64,000 nucleotides of DNA, taken from Paludibacteraceae bacterium. GTDB lineage: Bacteria > Bacteroidota > Bacteroidia > Bacteroidales > Paludibacteraceae. Position 1 is the stretch's first letter; each line of letters begins with the position of its first letter. Below are positions 43,601 to 51,570 of the stretch, in pieces. The stretch covers positions 1 to 64,000 of the forward strand of contig CAJOIR010000006.1 of NCBI GenBank assembly GCA_905234685.1, read 5' to 3'. The translations under genes were made by a program, and so were the position numbers. Below the pieces are notes generated by a model, which was given only the letters and a program-made list of their open reading frames with translations, was not told the DNA's origin and ran no database searches.

Positions 43601-44062
43601 GTTGTCGTAGGTTATATAGGGGTTGTCCAAGTCAACCCAGTAGCCCATTCTCTTTGTGAGGTTGGTCCACTCTTTGGTATATTTCATTACCTCGCGTCTG
43701 CATGCGGCATTATATTCGTCCACGCTTATCTTCTTGCCTATGTCTTCTTTGGTTATCCCCAGCATCTTCTCTACACCGAGTTCAACAGGCAGACCGTGAG
43801 TGTCCCAACCGGCTTTGCGTTGCACCTGGAATCCTTGCATCGTCTTGTAACGGCAGAAGGTGTCTTTTATGGCGCGGGCGAGCACGTGGTGTATGCCAGG
43901 CATGCCGTTGGCTGAAGGAGGACCTTCGAAGAAAAGGAAGGGTTTTGCTCCTGAGCGTGTGCTTACAGATTGCTCGAACAGATGTTCTCTCTCCCATGCC
44001 GACAGCATCTCGTCTGCTACTGCCGACAGGTTCAGACCCTTGTATTCATTGAATTTTTTCAT
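40664..44062 (-). CDS. ileS: isoleucyl-tRNA synthetase (IleRS2-like)
   Basis: Charges tRNA-Ile and edits mischarged valine. The 1132-residue protein shows the HIGH-type site in PPSANGMPGIHH, the GWDTHGLPVE motif, the editing domain, and KMSKRLG (the KMSKS loop). The KMSKR form and GWDTHGLPVE resemble the eukaryote-like IleRS2 type, associated in the literature with low mupirocin sensitivity. The C-terminal region contains QLSTVNYQL, encoded by a copy of the dispersed GTTGACAGTTGACAAC motif (around 41030-41051). The gene heads the long minus-strand cluster and has its own promoter. Confidence 0.96.
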   Translation of the reverse strand: MKKFNEYKGLNLSAVADEMLSAWEREHLFEQSVSTRSGAKPFLFFEGPPSANGMPGIHHVLARAIKDTFCRYKTMQGFQVQRKAGWDTHGLPVELGVEKMLGITKEDIGKKISVDEYNAACRREVMKYTKEWTNLTKRMGYWVDLDNPYITYDNKYIETLWYLLKQLYNKGYLYKGYTIQPYSPAAGTGLSSHELNQPGCYRDVKDTTCTAKFLITERDKSKETSLSRIFDAATAAGNMPVYFIAWTTTPWTLPSNTALCVGPKIDYAAVKREADIIILAEARIPAYQKELGETPEVIWRGKGTDLVGVHYRQLFPWVNPGEGAFRVIAGDYVTTEDGTGIVHIAPTFGADDKKVGDAAGVPGLYMLTKNNGMRPMVDFTGKYWNIEDLDEDWVKENVNTDLYSKYAGQWVKNAYDPKYTVDGKYDEAAAQKDENLDIRLCMEMKQDGRIFRIEKHVHNYPHCWRTDKPVLYYPLDSWFIKSTAARDRMIALNNTIRWQPESTGTGRFGKWLENLNDWNLSRSRYWGTPLPIWRTEDGQEEKCIGSVDELMQEIEKAVAAGFMKENPYSKFRAGDYSKENYDPAVIDLHRPYVDNIVLVSDSGKPMKREADLIDVWFDSGAMPYAQNHYPFENHDAPLTADFISEGVDQTRGWFFTLHAIHTMIDNTVAYRNVISNGLVLDKNGNKMSKRLGNAVDPFVMLDKYGADAVRWYMLTNSSPWENLRFDPEGVEEVRRKFFGTLYNTYSFFALYANVDEWKATERQQPAEASQLTEIDRWILSKLNSLTKEVTEYYETYEPTRAGRAIEDFVGNNLSNWYVRLNRKRYWGGGMTPDKNAAYMTLYTCLKVVAQLMAPIAPFYADRLYRDLTGETVHLSEFPKADEALIDKTLEEQMQLAQQSTSMILALRKRANKKVRQPLQKAVIPVASEEIHNNMLHVADLVKAEVNVKELQIVTDDSAVQLVKKIRPNFKVLGKKAGKDMKAVAAEIGQMTQEQIKQLETTGQYQLSTVNYQLIGEDVEIITEDMPGWLVLSEGTLTIALDIEVTEELRQEGIARELVNRIQNLRKSSGFEITDRINVEVESNDNINAAIENFSEYIASQVLAQSLKTVEKLDNPTELDFEEFKVNINIIKA
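41026..41062. repeat. TGTCAACTG-type palindromic repeat inside ileS
   Basis: TAGTTGACAGTTGACAACTGG on the + strand matches the intergenic repeats at 9061-9136 and 53083-53118. It encodes the tolerant loop QLSTVNYQL in the IleRS C-terminal region without breaking the frame. Confidence 0.6.
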
Positions 44063-44064
44063 AT

Positions 44065-44108
44065 GTCATGTGTTGGTTATATAGTCGTCATGTATTGGTT
44101 ATACAGTC
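44065..44108. repeat. two 22-bp tandem repeats in the ileS leader
   Basis: GTCATGTGTTGGTTATATAGTC (44065-44086) is followed directly by a second copy (44087-44108) with two base changes. It lies between the ileS promoter and the ileS ATG. Confidence 0.85.
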
Positions 44109-44147
44109 AGTTTGCGGCGGATGAAGCGCGCTTGTTATTCCAATCTG

Positions 44148-44179
44148 CAAAGATACAATAAATAACTTAAACGACCAAA
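44148..44179 (-). promoter_or_regulatory. ileS promoter
   Basis: On the minus strand TTTG (complement of 44176-44179) and TATCTTTG (complement of 44148-44155), gap 20 bp. The ~80-nt leader carries the 22-bp tandem repeat; no T-box-like structure is obvious. Confidence 0.75.
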
Positions 44180-44244
44180 CCGATGCGTCAAAGGGGCAAA
44201 AATCTTTCATGATTGGAGTGTGCACATGAGCGGTATATGTCATT

Positions 44245-44299
44245 TACGTAAAAAAGACGAAAAAAACACGAAAAAAGGACGAAAAAAACACGAAAAAAG
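44245..44299. repeat. five phased A-tracts (curved DNA) made of 11-bp units
   Basis: Units such as GACGAAAAAAA and CACGAAAAAAG alternate. A-runs start at 44250, 44260, 44271, 44282 and 44293, so 10-11 bp apart, in phase with the helix. Such arrays bend DNA. It lies between the divergent ileS and OPT promoters. Confidence 0.85.
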
Positions 44300-44332
44300 A
44301 ATTGACCTGTTTTCCGGGCGTTATCATGCGTG

Positions 44333-44363
44333 TTGTATATGTGGACTAAAAGGCGTACCTTTG
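44333..44363 (+). promoter_or_regulatory. promoter of the OPT transporter operon
   Basis: TTG at 44333-44335 and TACCTTTG at 44356-44363, gap 20 bp, with the phased A-tracts directly upstream. Leader ~30 nt to the ATG at 44397. Confidence 0.75.
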
Positions 44364-44396
44364 CAGGCATTAAATCAATTAAAACACATAGTCATT

Positions 44397-46343
44397 ATGT
44401 CAGAAGTGAGATTACCTGAGAATGCAGGACGCCCGTTGAAAGAGGGCGAGGAGTACAAGCCTGTATTGCCGGCGGAGCATAATTTTGCAGAAGTGACACC
44501 CTATTCAGTGAGTATGGGTGTACTGATGGCAGTCATTTTTTCAGCAGCGGCAGCATACCTTGGCCTGAAGGTGGGTCAGGTGTTCGAGGCGGCGATACCT
44601 ATAGCTATTATAGCGGTAGGTTTGTCATCTGCATTGCGTAGAAAGAGTGCTTTGGGAGAGAATGTGATAATACAGTCTATCGGAGCATCGTCTGGAGTGA
44701 TAGTTGCAGGAGCGATATTCACGTTGCCGGCGTTGTATATACTTCAGTCGAAGCACCCGGAGATAACAGTTAGTTTCATGCAGGTGTTCATGGCATCTTT
44801 GCTTGGAGGTTGCTTGGGCATACTGTTTTTGATACCTTTCCGTCGTTACTTTGTGAAGGACATGCACGGCAAGTATCCTTTCCCTGAGGCGACAGCTACT
44901 ACACAAGTGCTTGTTAGCGGTGAACAGGGAGGTTCTCAGGCAAAGCCGCTGATATGGGCGGCCGCGATAGGCGGACTATACGACTTTGTTGTCTCCACCT
45001 TCGGTCTGTGGACAGAAGAACTCTCGACTCGTATGACAGGTTGGGGCGAGTGGTTGGCGGCAAAATGGAAACTTACGTTCTCGGTTAACACTTCTGCCGC
45101 AGTGCTTGGTTTGGGTTATATAGTAGGTTTGAAGTACGCGGCAATCATCTGTTGCGGCTCGCTGTTCGTTTGGTGGTTTCTGATACCGTTGCTGGGCATG
45201 ACAACTGTTGACAGCGTGATGTTATCGGACAAGGACCCGCAGTTGATATTCTCAAACTATGCGCGTTACATAGGCATAGGCGCAATAGCCATGGCGGGCG
45301 TGATAGGCATAGTCAAGTCTTGGGGTGTGATAAAAGGTGCAGTAGGCTTGGCAGGCAGAGAGTTGAAGGGTAAAGGCAGGCAGGTGGCAGAGGCTACTGT
45401 GCGTACCGACCGTGACTTGTCGATGCGTTTCCTTCTGATAGCGGTAGTGGTATCACTGACGATAGTGCTTATGTTTTTCTGGTTGGGTGTGATACACAAC
45501 TTCTGGCAGGCATTGATAGCGTGGTTGGTAGTTACAGTGATAGCCTTCTTGTTCACTACGGTGGCGGCTAATGCGATAGCTATAGTAGGCAGCAACCCTG
45601 TGAGTGGCATGACTCTGATGACACTTATCATAGCTTCTGTGGTGCTTGTCGCTGTTGGTCTCCAAGGCACGACAGGCATGGTGGCTGCGATGGTGATAGG
45701 CGGCGTTGTGTGTACAGCGCTTAGTATGGCGGGCGGTTTCATTACTGACCTGAAGATAGGTTACTGGATAGGCACTACGCCTCGCAAGCAGGAGACGTGG
45801 AAATTCCTCGGTACTCTGGTGTCGGCAGCGACAGTGGGTGGCGTGATAATAATACTGAACAAGACTTACGGTTTCGCAGGTGAGAACGCTCTTGTGGCGC
45901 CTCAGGCTAATGCTATGGCGGCTGTAATAGAACCTTTGATGATGGGAGAAGGCGCACCTTGGCTGCTCTATGGTGCAGGTGTGGTGCTGGCATTACTGCT
46001 CAACTGGCTCGGTGTTCCTGTGCTTGCATTCGCTCTTGGTATGTTCATTCCTCTGCAACTGAACACGCCTCTTGTGATAGGCGGCTTCATCTCGTGGCTT
46101 ATGAACAAAGGCAAGGACAGGGAATTGGCTCAGAAGCGTCAGGACAAAGGCACACTTATAGCTTCGGGCTTCATTGCAGGCGGAGCACTGATGGGTGTTG
46201 TGTCTGCCGCCATACGTTTTGCAGGCGCAGACTGGTGGCTTGCTGACTGGGCTTCGTCAGGCTATGCTCAGATTGCAGGTTGTGCGGCGTATGTTGCTCT
46301 GATAGCATATTTCATTGTTGCTGCGAGAAGGGTAAAGGCTTAG
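44397..46343 (+). CDS. OPT family oligopeptide transporter
   Basis: A 648-residue inner-membrane transporter of the OPT family, likely importing small peptides with protons. It begins MSEVRLPENAGRPLKEGEEYKPVL, a cytoplasmic leader, followed by about 14-16 hydrophobic segments. The OPT hallmarks YLGLKVGQVFEAAIPIAI and NVIIQSIGASSG... and AGAIFTLPALYIL near the N-terminus, and GMFIPLQLNTPLVIGGFISW near the C-terminus, are clear. The ATG at 44397 follows the promoter closely; a longer GTG-started frame runs over the A-tract region and is unlikely. It leads the cluster to the LolC/E-like permease. Confidence 0.92.
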   Translation: MSEVRLPENAGRPLKEGEEYKPVLPAEHNFAEVTPYSVSMGVLMAVIFSAAAAYLGLKVGQVFEAAIPIAIIAVGLSSALRRKSALGENVIIQSIGASSGVIVAGAIFTLPALYILQSKHPEITVSFMQVFMASLLGGCLGILFLIPFRRYFVKDMHGKYPFPEATATTQVLVSGEQGGSQAKPLIWAAAIGGLYDFVVSTFGLWTEELSTRMTGWGEWLAAKWKLTFSVNTSAAVLGLGYIVGLKYAAIICCGSLFVWWFLIPLLGMTTVDSVMLSDKDPQLIFSNYARYIGIGAIAMAGVIGIVKSWGVIKGAVGLAGRELKGKGRQVAEATVRTDRDLSMRFLLIAVVVSLTIVLMFFWLGVIHNFWQALIAWLVVTVIAFLFTTVAANAIAIVGSNPVSGMTLMTLIIASVVLVAVGLQGTTGMVAAMVIGGVVCTALSMAGGFITDLKIGYWIGTTPRKQETWKFLGTLVSAATVGGVIIILNKTYGFAGENALVAPQANAMAAVIEPLMMGEGAPWLLYGAGVVLALLLNWLGVPVLAFALGMFIPLQLNTPLVIGGFISWLMNKGKDRELAQKRQDKGTLIASGFIAGGALMGVVSAAIRFAGADWWLADWASSGYAQIAGCAAYVALIAYFIVAARRVKA

Positions 46344-46378
46344 GATGTAGAGGTTAAGGGGCTATTTTTGTTATTTGA

Positions 46379-47620
46379 ATGAAGACGTCTTTGCTGATAG
46401 CGTTTCGTTACTTGTTTCACAAGAAGAGTCACAATGCAATAAACATTGTGTCGGCAGTTAGTGCGGCAGGCGTAGCTGTTGTGACAGCGGCTATGGTGGT
46501 CGTGCTCTCTGTGATGAACGGGTTTGGCACGTTGGTGGAGAAGATGTTTTCGCAGTTCGATCCCGACCTGAAGATAACACCTGCAGAAGGCAAGTATTTC
46601 TGTACTGACACAGATGAGATGAATGCAGTGCGCAGTCTTCCTTTTGTAAGTGTGTATAGCGAGACCATAGAGGAGGCGGGTTTGATAGAGTATTCCGAGC
46701 GTCAGGTGCCCGCAATGCTTAAAGGTGTTGACGAGAACTTCTCGGAGTTGACTCAGATAGACTCAATAATAACCGACGGCAGATTCTCTGTCACCGACTG
46801 GTATGACGACGGCACGGGAGTTCCCCAGCGTGCTTTTGAGCGCAGTGTATTGGGCATAGGTCTTGCCAATCAGATAGGCATAGGCGCTAAGTTCGTAGGC
46901 GGTATAAAAGTGTACGCTCCAAAGCGTGTTGGCAGAATCAGCACGCTGCGGCCGGACAGGAGTCTGAACAAGGCAAGTACGTTCATCTCGGGTATCTTTG
47001 CTGTGAACCAGACCAAATACGACGACAAGTATATGCTTGTGTCGCTGCCTCTGGCACGGCAGCTCTTTGAATACGGAGAACATGATGCCACTGCGGTGGA
47101 GTTGCGTCTGACACCGGATATCAAAGTGGAGAAGGCGAAACGGCAGATACAGTCGTTGCTTGGCGATGCCTACTTGGTGAAAGACCGTTACGAGCAGCAG
47201 GCGGACTTCTTCAGAATCATGCAGGTGGAGAAGGGTATAACGGTTATACTGATGATATTCATCCTGCTCATTGCTTCGTTCAACATAACAGGTTCGTTGT
47301 CAATGCTGATGATTGACAAGCGCGAAGACATTGTCATACTGAGTCACCTCGGAGCAGACCGCAGTATGCTCCAACGCATATTCCTCTATGAAGGTTGGCT
47401 TATCTCCCTTATAGGCGCTGTAGCAGGTCTCCTGCTTGGAATAACTCTCTCTCTATGTCAGGAGTATTTCGGGTGGATAAAACTTGGCAGTGGTACAGAG
47501 TATATAATCAGTTCCTATCCTGTTCACGTCCAGTGGCTTGACATATTGCTTGTGGGTCTGAGCGTGACAGTTCTCGGTTGGCTTGCTGCCTATATTCCCA
47601 GTAAGCGCGTGGAGGTATGA
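46379..47620 (+). CDS. LolC/E-like ABC transporter permease (FtsX/MacB fold)
   Basis: A 413-residue inner-membrane protein with the FtsX/MacB layout: a membrane helix (residues ~18-45, NIVSAVSAAGVAVVTAAMVVVLSVMNGF in part), a periplasmic MacB-like domain, then three helices (GITVILMIFILLIASFNITGSL, SLIGAVAGLLLGI, DILLVGLSVTVLGWLAAYIPS). The SHNAINIVS and LSVMNGF motif is characteristic of LolC/LolE lipoprotein-release permeases. The ATPase partner is likely the LolD-like protein encoded at 5189, which has no permease next to it. It ends in an ATGA overlap with the next gene. Confidence 0.87.
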   Translation: MKTSLLIAFRYLFHKKSHNAINIVSAVSAAGVAVVTAAMVVVLSVMNGFGTLVEKMFSQFDPDLKITPAEGKYFCTDTDEMNAVRSLPFVSVYSETIEEAGLIEYSERQVPAMLKGVDENFSELTQIDSIITDGRFSVTDWYDDGTGVPQRAFERSVLGIGLANQIGIGAKFVGGIKVYAPKRVGRISTLRPDRSLNKASTFISGIFAVNQTKYDDKYMLVSLPLARQLFEYGEHDATAVELRLTPDIKVEKAKRQIQSLLGDAYLVKDRYEQQADFFRIMQVEKGITVILMIFILLIASFNITGSLSMLMIDKREDIVILSHLGADRSMLQRIFLYEGWLISLIGAVAGLLLGITLSLCQEYFGWIKLGSGTEYIISSYPVHVQWLDILLVGLSVTVLGWLAAYIPSKRVEV

Positions 47621-48192
47621 AATATATTAACAACACAAATATCAGGTCTATGTCGCAGAAGATATTCGTAGTATTGTCATTGGTCTTTGTCATTGTCGGG
47701 TGCAATTCTGCTCCCACGCCGGAGAAGAAAGACGTCAAGAGTCACAGTTTTCTGAAGGCATACGTGAAATCCTATGGTGCTCACTATGCCGGTCGCGGTA
47801 TCAGTCAGAATGTTGTTGACCTTGACCTCTATTCTGCCGGTGTTGACCTTGACTCAACACATCATATCGTTGGCACAGGAGGCAACCTGTATGTTTCCGA
47901 CATCTTTCTGCCTGCAGGAGAGACGCGCCTTACCGAAGGCACTTATCGGTCTGACACAACGGGAGCAGCTTATACTTTCCTGCCGGGTGTGGATTACGAT
48001 GGTGCAATCAGCGGAGCATATCTGCTGCAGATTTCAGAAGGTGGATTGTCTTCATATACCATTTTTAATGAGGGTCAGTTTGTCCTGAGTCAGGACGCTG
48101 ACAGCACATATATTCAGTTCACTTTCACTTACAATGAGAATGGTGTTAAACGGAAATACGAGGCGGAGTATAGGGGGATAATCAACTATTAG
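47617..48192 (+). CDS. lipoprotein of unknown function
   Basis: A 191-residue lipoprotein: VVLSLVFVIVGC gives the lipobox. Translation may start at 47617, overlapping the permease stop as ATGA, or at 47650 (MSQKIFVV). The mature protein is rich in Gly, Tyr and Asp with short beta strands (VDLDLYSAGVDLDST, LYVSDIFLPAG, TYIQFTFTYNENGVKRKYEAEYRG), an immunoglobulin- or jelly-roll-like composition. I recognise no family. It lies between the Lol-like permease and the recombinase gene, so coupling to envelope traffic is possible. Confidence 0.7.
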   Translation: MKYINNTNIRSMSQKIFVVLSLVFVIVGCNSAPTPEKKDVKSHSFLKAYVKSYGAHYAGRGISQNVVDLDLYSAGVDLDSTHHIVGTGGNLYVSDIFLPAGETRLTEGTYRSDTTGAAYTFLPGVDYDGAISGAYLLQISEGGLSSYTIFNEGQFVLSQDADSTYIQFTFTYNENGVKRKYEAEYRGIINY

Positions 48193-48194
48193 GA

Positions 48195-49094
48195 GTGTTT
48201 ACTGCTGTGATCTACAAACAATACCATACTTATCTCAAGTTGGAGAAGTCTCTTTCCGAGAACACAGTTGTCAACTATGAGTTCGACCTGAAAAAACTCT
48301 GTGACTATTGTGCCGGGCGTGGTATAGAGCCTCGCGATGCTACCTTCGAAGACCTGCAGGAGTTTCTTTACACCAGTTTTAAGTCCGACACCAATCCGCG
48401 TTCTCAGGCGCGTATTATAGCAGGCATTCGCTCTTTCTACAAGTTTCTCTTGTATCATAATTACATTGACCAGGACCCGTCGGAACTGATTGAGTCACCC
48501 AAGATCGGCGAACACCTTCCGGAAGTACTCTCTGTTCAGGAGATAGACAGGATGATAAATTGTATCGACCTTAGCAAAAAAGAAGGCAGACGCAACCGTG
48601 CTATCATAGAGATGCTCTACGGGTCAGGTCTTCGTGTCAGCGAACTTGTCACGCTCAAACTGTCAAATATGTTCCGCAGTGAAGGCTACATGATAGTCGA
48701 AGGCAAAGGTAGCAAGCAGCGTTTGGTGCCTATTTCCCCTGAGGCGGACAAGCAGTTCGGATTGTGGCTTGAAGACCGCGCTCTGCTTGACATCAAGACT
48801 CCCTATTCTGACTATGCCTTTGTCAATCACTACGGTAAGGGACTCACTCGGGCGATGATATTCTACATAATTAAGATGCTTGCTGCTGATGCAGGTATCA
48901 GGAAAAACATCTCACCGCACACTCTTAGACACAGTTTTGCCACACATCTGTTGCAGAACGGAGCCGACCTGCGTGTCATACAGCAGTTGCTCGGACACGA
49001 GAACATCACCACGACCGAGATATACACTCATATCAACGTACAGGATCTGAGGAATGCCATATTGAAGTATCATCCTGCCAACAACCGGAAATAG
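48195..49094 (+). CDS. xerD: tyrosine recombinase, XerD-like
   Basis: A 299-residue recombinase that resolves chromosome dimers at dif sites with XerC. SAM-like N-terminal core-binding domain (residues ~5-95) and a catalytic domain with RNRAIIEMLYGSGLRVSEL (first Arg), KGSKQR (Lys), HTLRHSFATHLLQNGADLRVIQQLLGHENITTTEIYTH in pieces giving His, Arg, His and the nucleophile Tyr. The order and length are those of XerC/XerD, not of integrative elements. The start is GTG: either 48195 or 48207 in frame (the latter 11 nt after AGGAG). It is not part of a mobile element. Confidence 0.92.
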   Translation: MFTAVIYKQYHTYLKLEKSLSENTVVNYEFDLKKLCDYCAGRGIEPRDATFEDLQEFLYTSFKSDTNPRSQARIIAGIRSFYKFLLYHNYIDQDPSELIESPKIGEHLPEVLSVQEIDRMINCIDLSKKEGRRNRAIIEMLYGSGLRVSELVTLKLSNMFRSEGYMIVEGKGSKQRLVPISPEADKQFGLWLEDRALLDIKTPYSDYAFVNHYGKGLTRAMIFYIIKMLAADAGIRKNISPHTLRHSFATHLLQNGADLRVIQQLLGHENITTTEIYTHINVQDLRNAILKYHPANNRK

Positions 49095-49095
49095 C

Positions 49096-51555
49096 ATGCC
49101 ACGCCTGCTCATATATGTCTTCTGTCTTTTCAGCCTGTCGCTTTTGGCTGAGGAGACTATCATTGTAGGCACTGTGAGAGACTCCAGGAGCGGACTCCCT
49201 GTGGAGAATGCTAATGTATGGTACAGAAACACTGACATAGGGTGCGCTTCTAACAGCGAAGGTGTCTTCATGCTCCGCACAGACCTGCAGAAGAAACGTA
49301 CACTGCTGGTCTCTGCCGTCGGCTACAAACGTCAGAAATACCCTGTTGAGCCGGGGCAATATGCAGGCATAGAGATTATGCTTGAAGAGGAGAACACTCA
49401 GCTTGAGGACATTTTTGTCTTGCCGGGAGAGAACCCGGCTCTTCCTCTTATGGAGAAGATACGTGAAAGACGTTTGGCAAACGACAAGTGGCTTCAACAG
49501 GGAGTCAGTTATTCGCAGAACGAGCAGCAGGAACTCTTTATAAGCGATATACGCCAGAAACATCTGCAGAGGCTCTTGTGGCGCAGTCTCAGCAGTGGCA
49601 TGCTGACATCGGAGGACTCTACTCTCATGCTGCCGCTCTACTCTTATAAGGCGCAGAGCGTTGTCTCTGCAGGACGCAAGTCGCTCCTTTCTGCACCACA
49701 GACCAAGAGTCTGGTGCTTACGGAAACAGACTACTCCCTTTTGCTCGAAGGTCTGCCTGAGCATTTCGACTTCTATCGTAACACCATCACAGTCTTCTCG
49801 CAGAACTTCATCTCTCCTCTCGCTTCTTCGGGCAACAGTCATTACGCCTACTATCTCGCAGACAGTCTCCTGACGGACTCTCTTCATAAACAATATGTGG
49901 TTCATTTCAAGAGCAAGAACCCGTATGAGCCTTCTTTCAATGGAGAGATGACAGTTGATTCCGCATCGTGCGGTATCAGGAGTATCACTGTCAGTGTCCC
50001 AAGAGAGGTGAGTGTCAACTATCTTACCTCGCTCCGGCTTACTCAGACTTACGATAGTCTGCTCCTGCCTCAGACAAGCAACATGTCTATGATATTCGAC
50101 TTTGCTGTCAAAGCCGATACCTCACATGTATTCCCCACTGTGCTTCTTAAACGCTCAAGCACAACCGTTTCCTCTGCCGGTGTTCAGCAGTCGGCTGATT
50201 CAGTAAATAGCACAATAGTTAATAATAGTATTATAAACGATACTGTCCTTACCACAACCGACTCCGCATTTCAGATATTGCAGGAGAATCCTGTAATACG
50301 GTTTGGAAAGTTCGTTGCACATATTGTCACAACAGGCAACATACCCACAGGCGAAAAGGTGGATATAGGCAACATCGTTGAACTCATAGGCTGGAACAGA
50401 GAAGAGGGATTCCATCTCGGTGTGCCGCTTACAACTAATGAGAAACTATGGAAGAACGTCGAACTGTCTGGTTATGTGGCTTATGGTTTCGGCGACCGTG
50501 CTCTTAAAGGCAAAGGGCAGATTCGTGCTCTTCTTCCTTCTGACCGCAGACATCTCCTTGGTGCCTATTATTGGGACCACTATGCAAGTACAGATGTGTC
50601 TTTGAGCGACTGCCTTTTGCGGGAGAATGATATCTTTTATGGTGACGCCGACTTCGCACACCTCATTTTCTCCGAGATTAGATATGCTGGTCAGACTGCA
50701 AGCAGCCGCACCAGAAAACGCGAGTTCCGGGTTTGGGTTGAGAACGACTGGACCGACAACATCGAAACCACCTTTGCTTTCAGTATGGGCAGAATGGGTT
50801 ACGGACCTGCATCGGTAGGATATTATGATATTCCTTCTTTTCGTTATCGTACTTTGCAGGCAGTTCTCCGTGTCGGATGGAAGGAGCGGAAGGCTGATAT
50901 TTACATGCGGCGTGTGCATGTGCATAGCAGTTATCCTGTACTCAGGCTTATCGCTGAGGCGGGTAGTTGGCAGATGGATGGCAAGGACCTCAAAGGCAGG
51001 GATTTGAATCCTAAGACCGTAGAGTCATATACGCAGTCTAATCCTTATGCACGTCTCGTGCTTCAGGTGCAGCAAACGGTGCCGCTTGGTATGCTTGGAA
51101 GACTCGACTATGCTGCGGAGGCTGGCATAGTGATTGGTACTGTCCCTTATCCTTTGCTTGGACATTTCACCGGAAATCAAAGCTGTACCTATGATCCCTA
51201 TCGTTTCACACTGATGAACTCCTATCAGTATGCTGCCGATAGGTTTATGTCGCTTCATCTTCATTGGAACATGCAGGGTGCTGTCTTCAATCGTATCCCT
51301 TACCTGCAGCGTCTGCATCTGCGTGAACTTGTCGAGGCTAAGGTTGCCTGGGGTTGGCTCTCCGACAAGCATAGTCAGGTGGTGGCTTTGCCCGATGGTA
51401 TGTCTGCAATGAGGGTGCCTTATGTGGAGGCGGGAATAGGCATTGGCAATATATTGCGTGTGGCTGACCTCTATGCCATATTCCGTCTCACTGACTTCAA
51501 GAATACCACCACTCCTTGGTGGGCTGTTCGTGCTCGTTTCTCGTTGGGCCTGTAA
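49096..51555 (+). CDS. DUF5686-like outer-membrane protein with carboxypeptidase-regulatory-like domain
   Basis: An 819-residue protein with a signal peptide (cleavage near LLAEE). Residues ~20-105 form a carboxypeptidase-like regulatory beta-sandwich (GTVRDSRSGLPVENANVWYRN, SEGVFMLR, LVSAVGYKRQ), followed by a helical linker and a large barrel-like C-terminal region ending RFSLGL with terminal Leu. This order matches DUF5686-type proteins of Bacteroidota, which are related to but not TonB-dependent receptors: no plug domain is seen. It starts 1 nt after xerD, so the two may be co-transcribed despite unrelated roles. Confidence 0.82.
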   Translation: MPRLLIYVFCLFSLSLLAEETIIVGTVRDSRSGLPVENANVWYRNTDIGCASNSEGVFMLRTDLQKKRTLLVSAVGYKRQKYPVEPGQYAGIEIMLEEENTQLEDIFVLPGENPALPLMEKIRERRLANDKWLQQGVSYSQNEQQELFISDIRQKHLQRLLWRSLSSGMLTSEDSTLMLPLYSYKAQSVVSAGRKSLLSAPQTKSLVLTETDYSLLLEGLPEHFDFYRNTITVFSQNFISPLASSGNSHYAYYLADSLLTDSLHKQYVVHFKSKNPYEPSFNGEMTVDSASCGIRSITVSVPREVSVNYLTSLRLTQTYDSLLLPQTSNMSMIFDFAVKADTSHVFPTVLLKRSSTTVSSAGVQQSADSVNSTIVNNSIINDTVLTTTDSAFQILQENPVIRFGKFVAHIVTTGNIPTGEKVDIGNIVELIGWNREEGFHLGVPLTTNEKLWKNVELSGYVAYGFGDRALKGKGQIRALLPSDRRHLLGAYYWDHYASTDVSLSDCLLRENDIFYGDADFAHLIFSEIRYAGQTASSRTRKREFRVWVENDWTDNIETTFAFSMGRMGYGPASVGYYDIPSFRYRTLQAVLRVGWKERKADIYMRRVHVHSSYPVLRLIAEAGSWQMDGKDLKGRDLNPKTVESYTQSNPYARLVLQVQQTVPLGMLGRLDYAAEAGIVIGTVPYPLLGHFTGNQSCTYDPYRFTLMNSYQYAADRFMSLHLHWNMQGAVFNRIPYLQRLHLRELVEAKVAWGWLSDKHSQVVALPDGMSAMRVPYVEAGIGIGNILRVADLYAIFRLTDFKNTTTPWWAVRARFSLGL

Positions 51556-51570
51556 CCTTGGCGGAATAAT

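Noticed and set aside
42677..43915. Open frame of 412 codons opposite ileS
   Set aside because: Composition is Val/Tyr/His-rich antisense noise, and the IleRS frame contains all synthetase motifs.
44065..44299. Short tandem repeats considered as a CRISPR array
   Set aside because: Repeats are adjacent without unique spacers, 11-22 bp long, and no cas genes are present.
48195..49094. Tyrosine recombinase considered as an integrase of a mobile element
   Set aside because: Length, motif order and context (between a lipoprotein and an outer-membrane gene, no att-like repeats or tRNA next to it) fit XerD.
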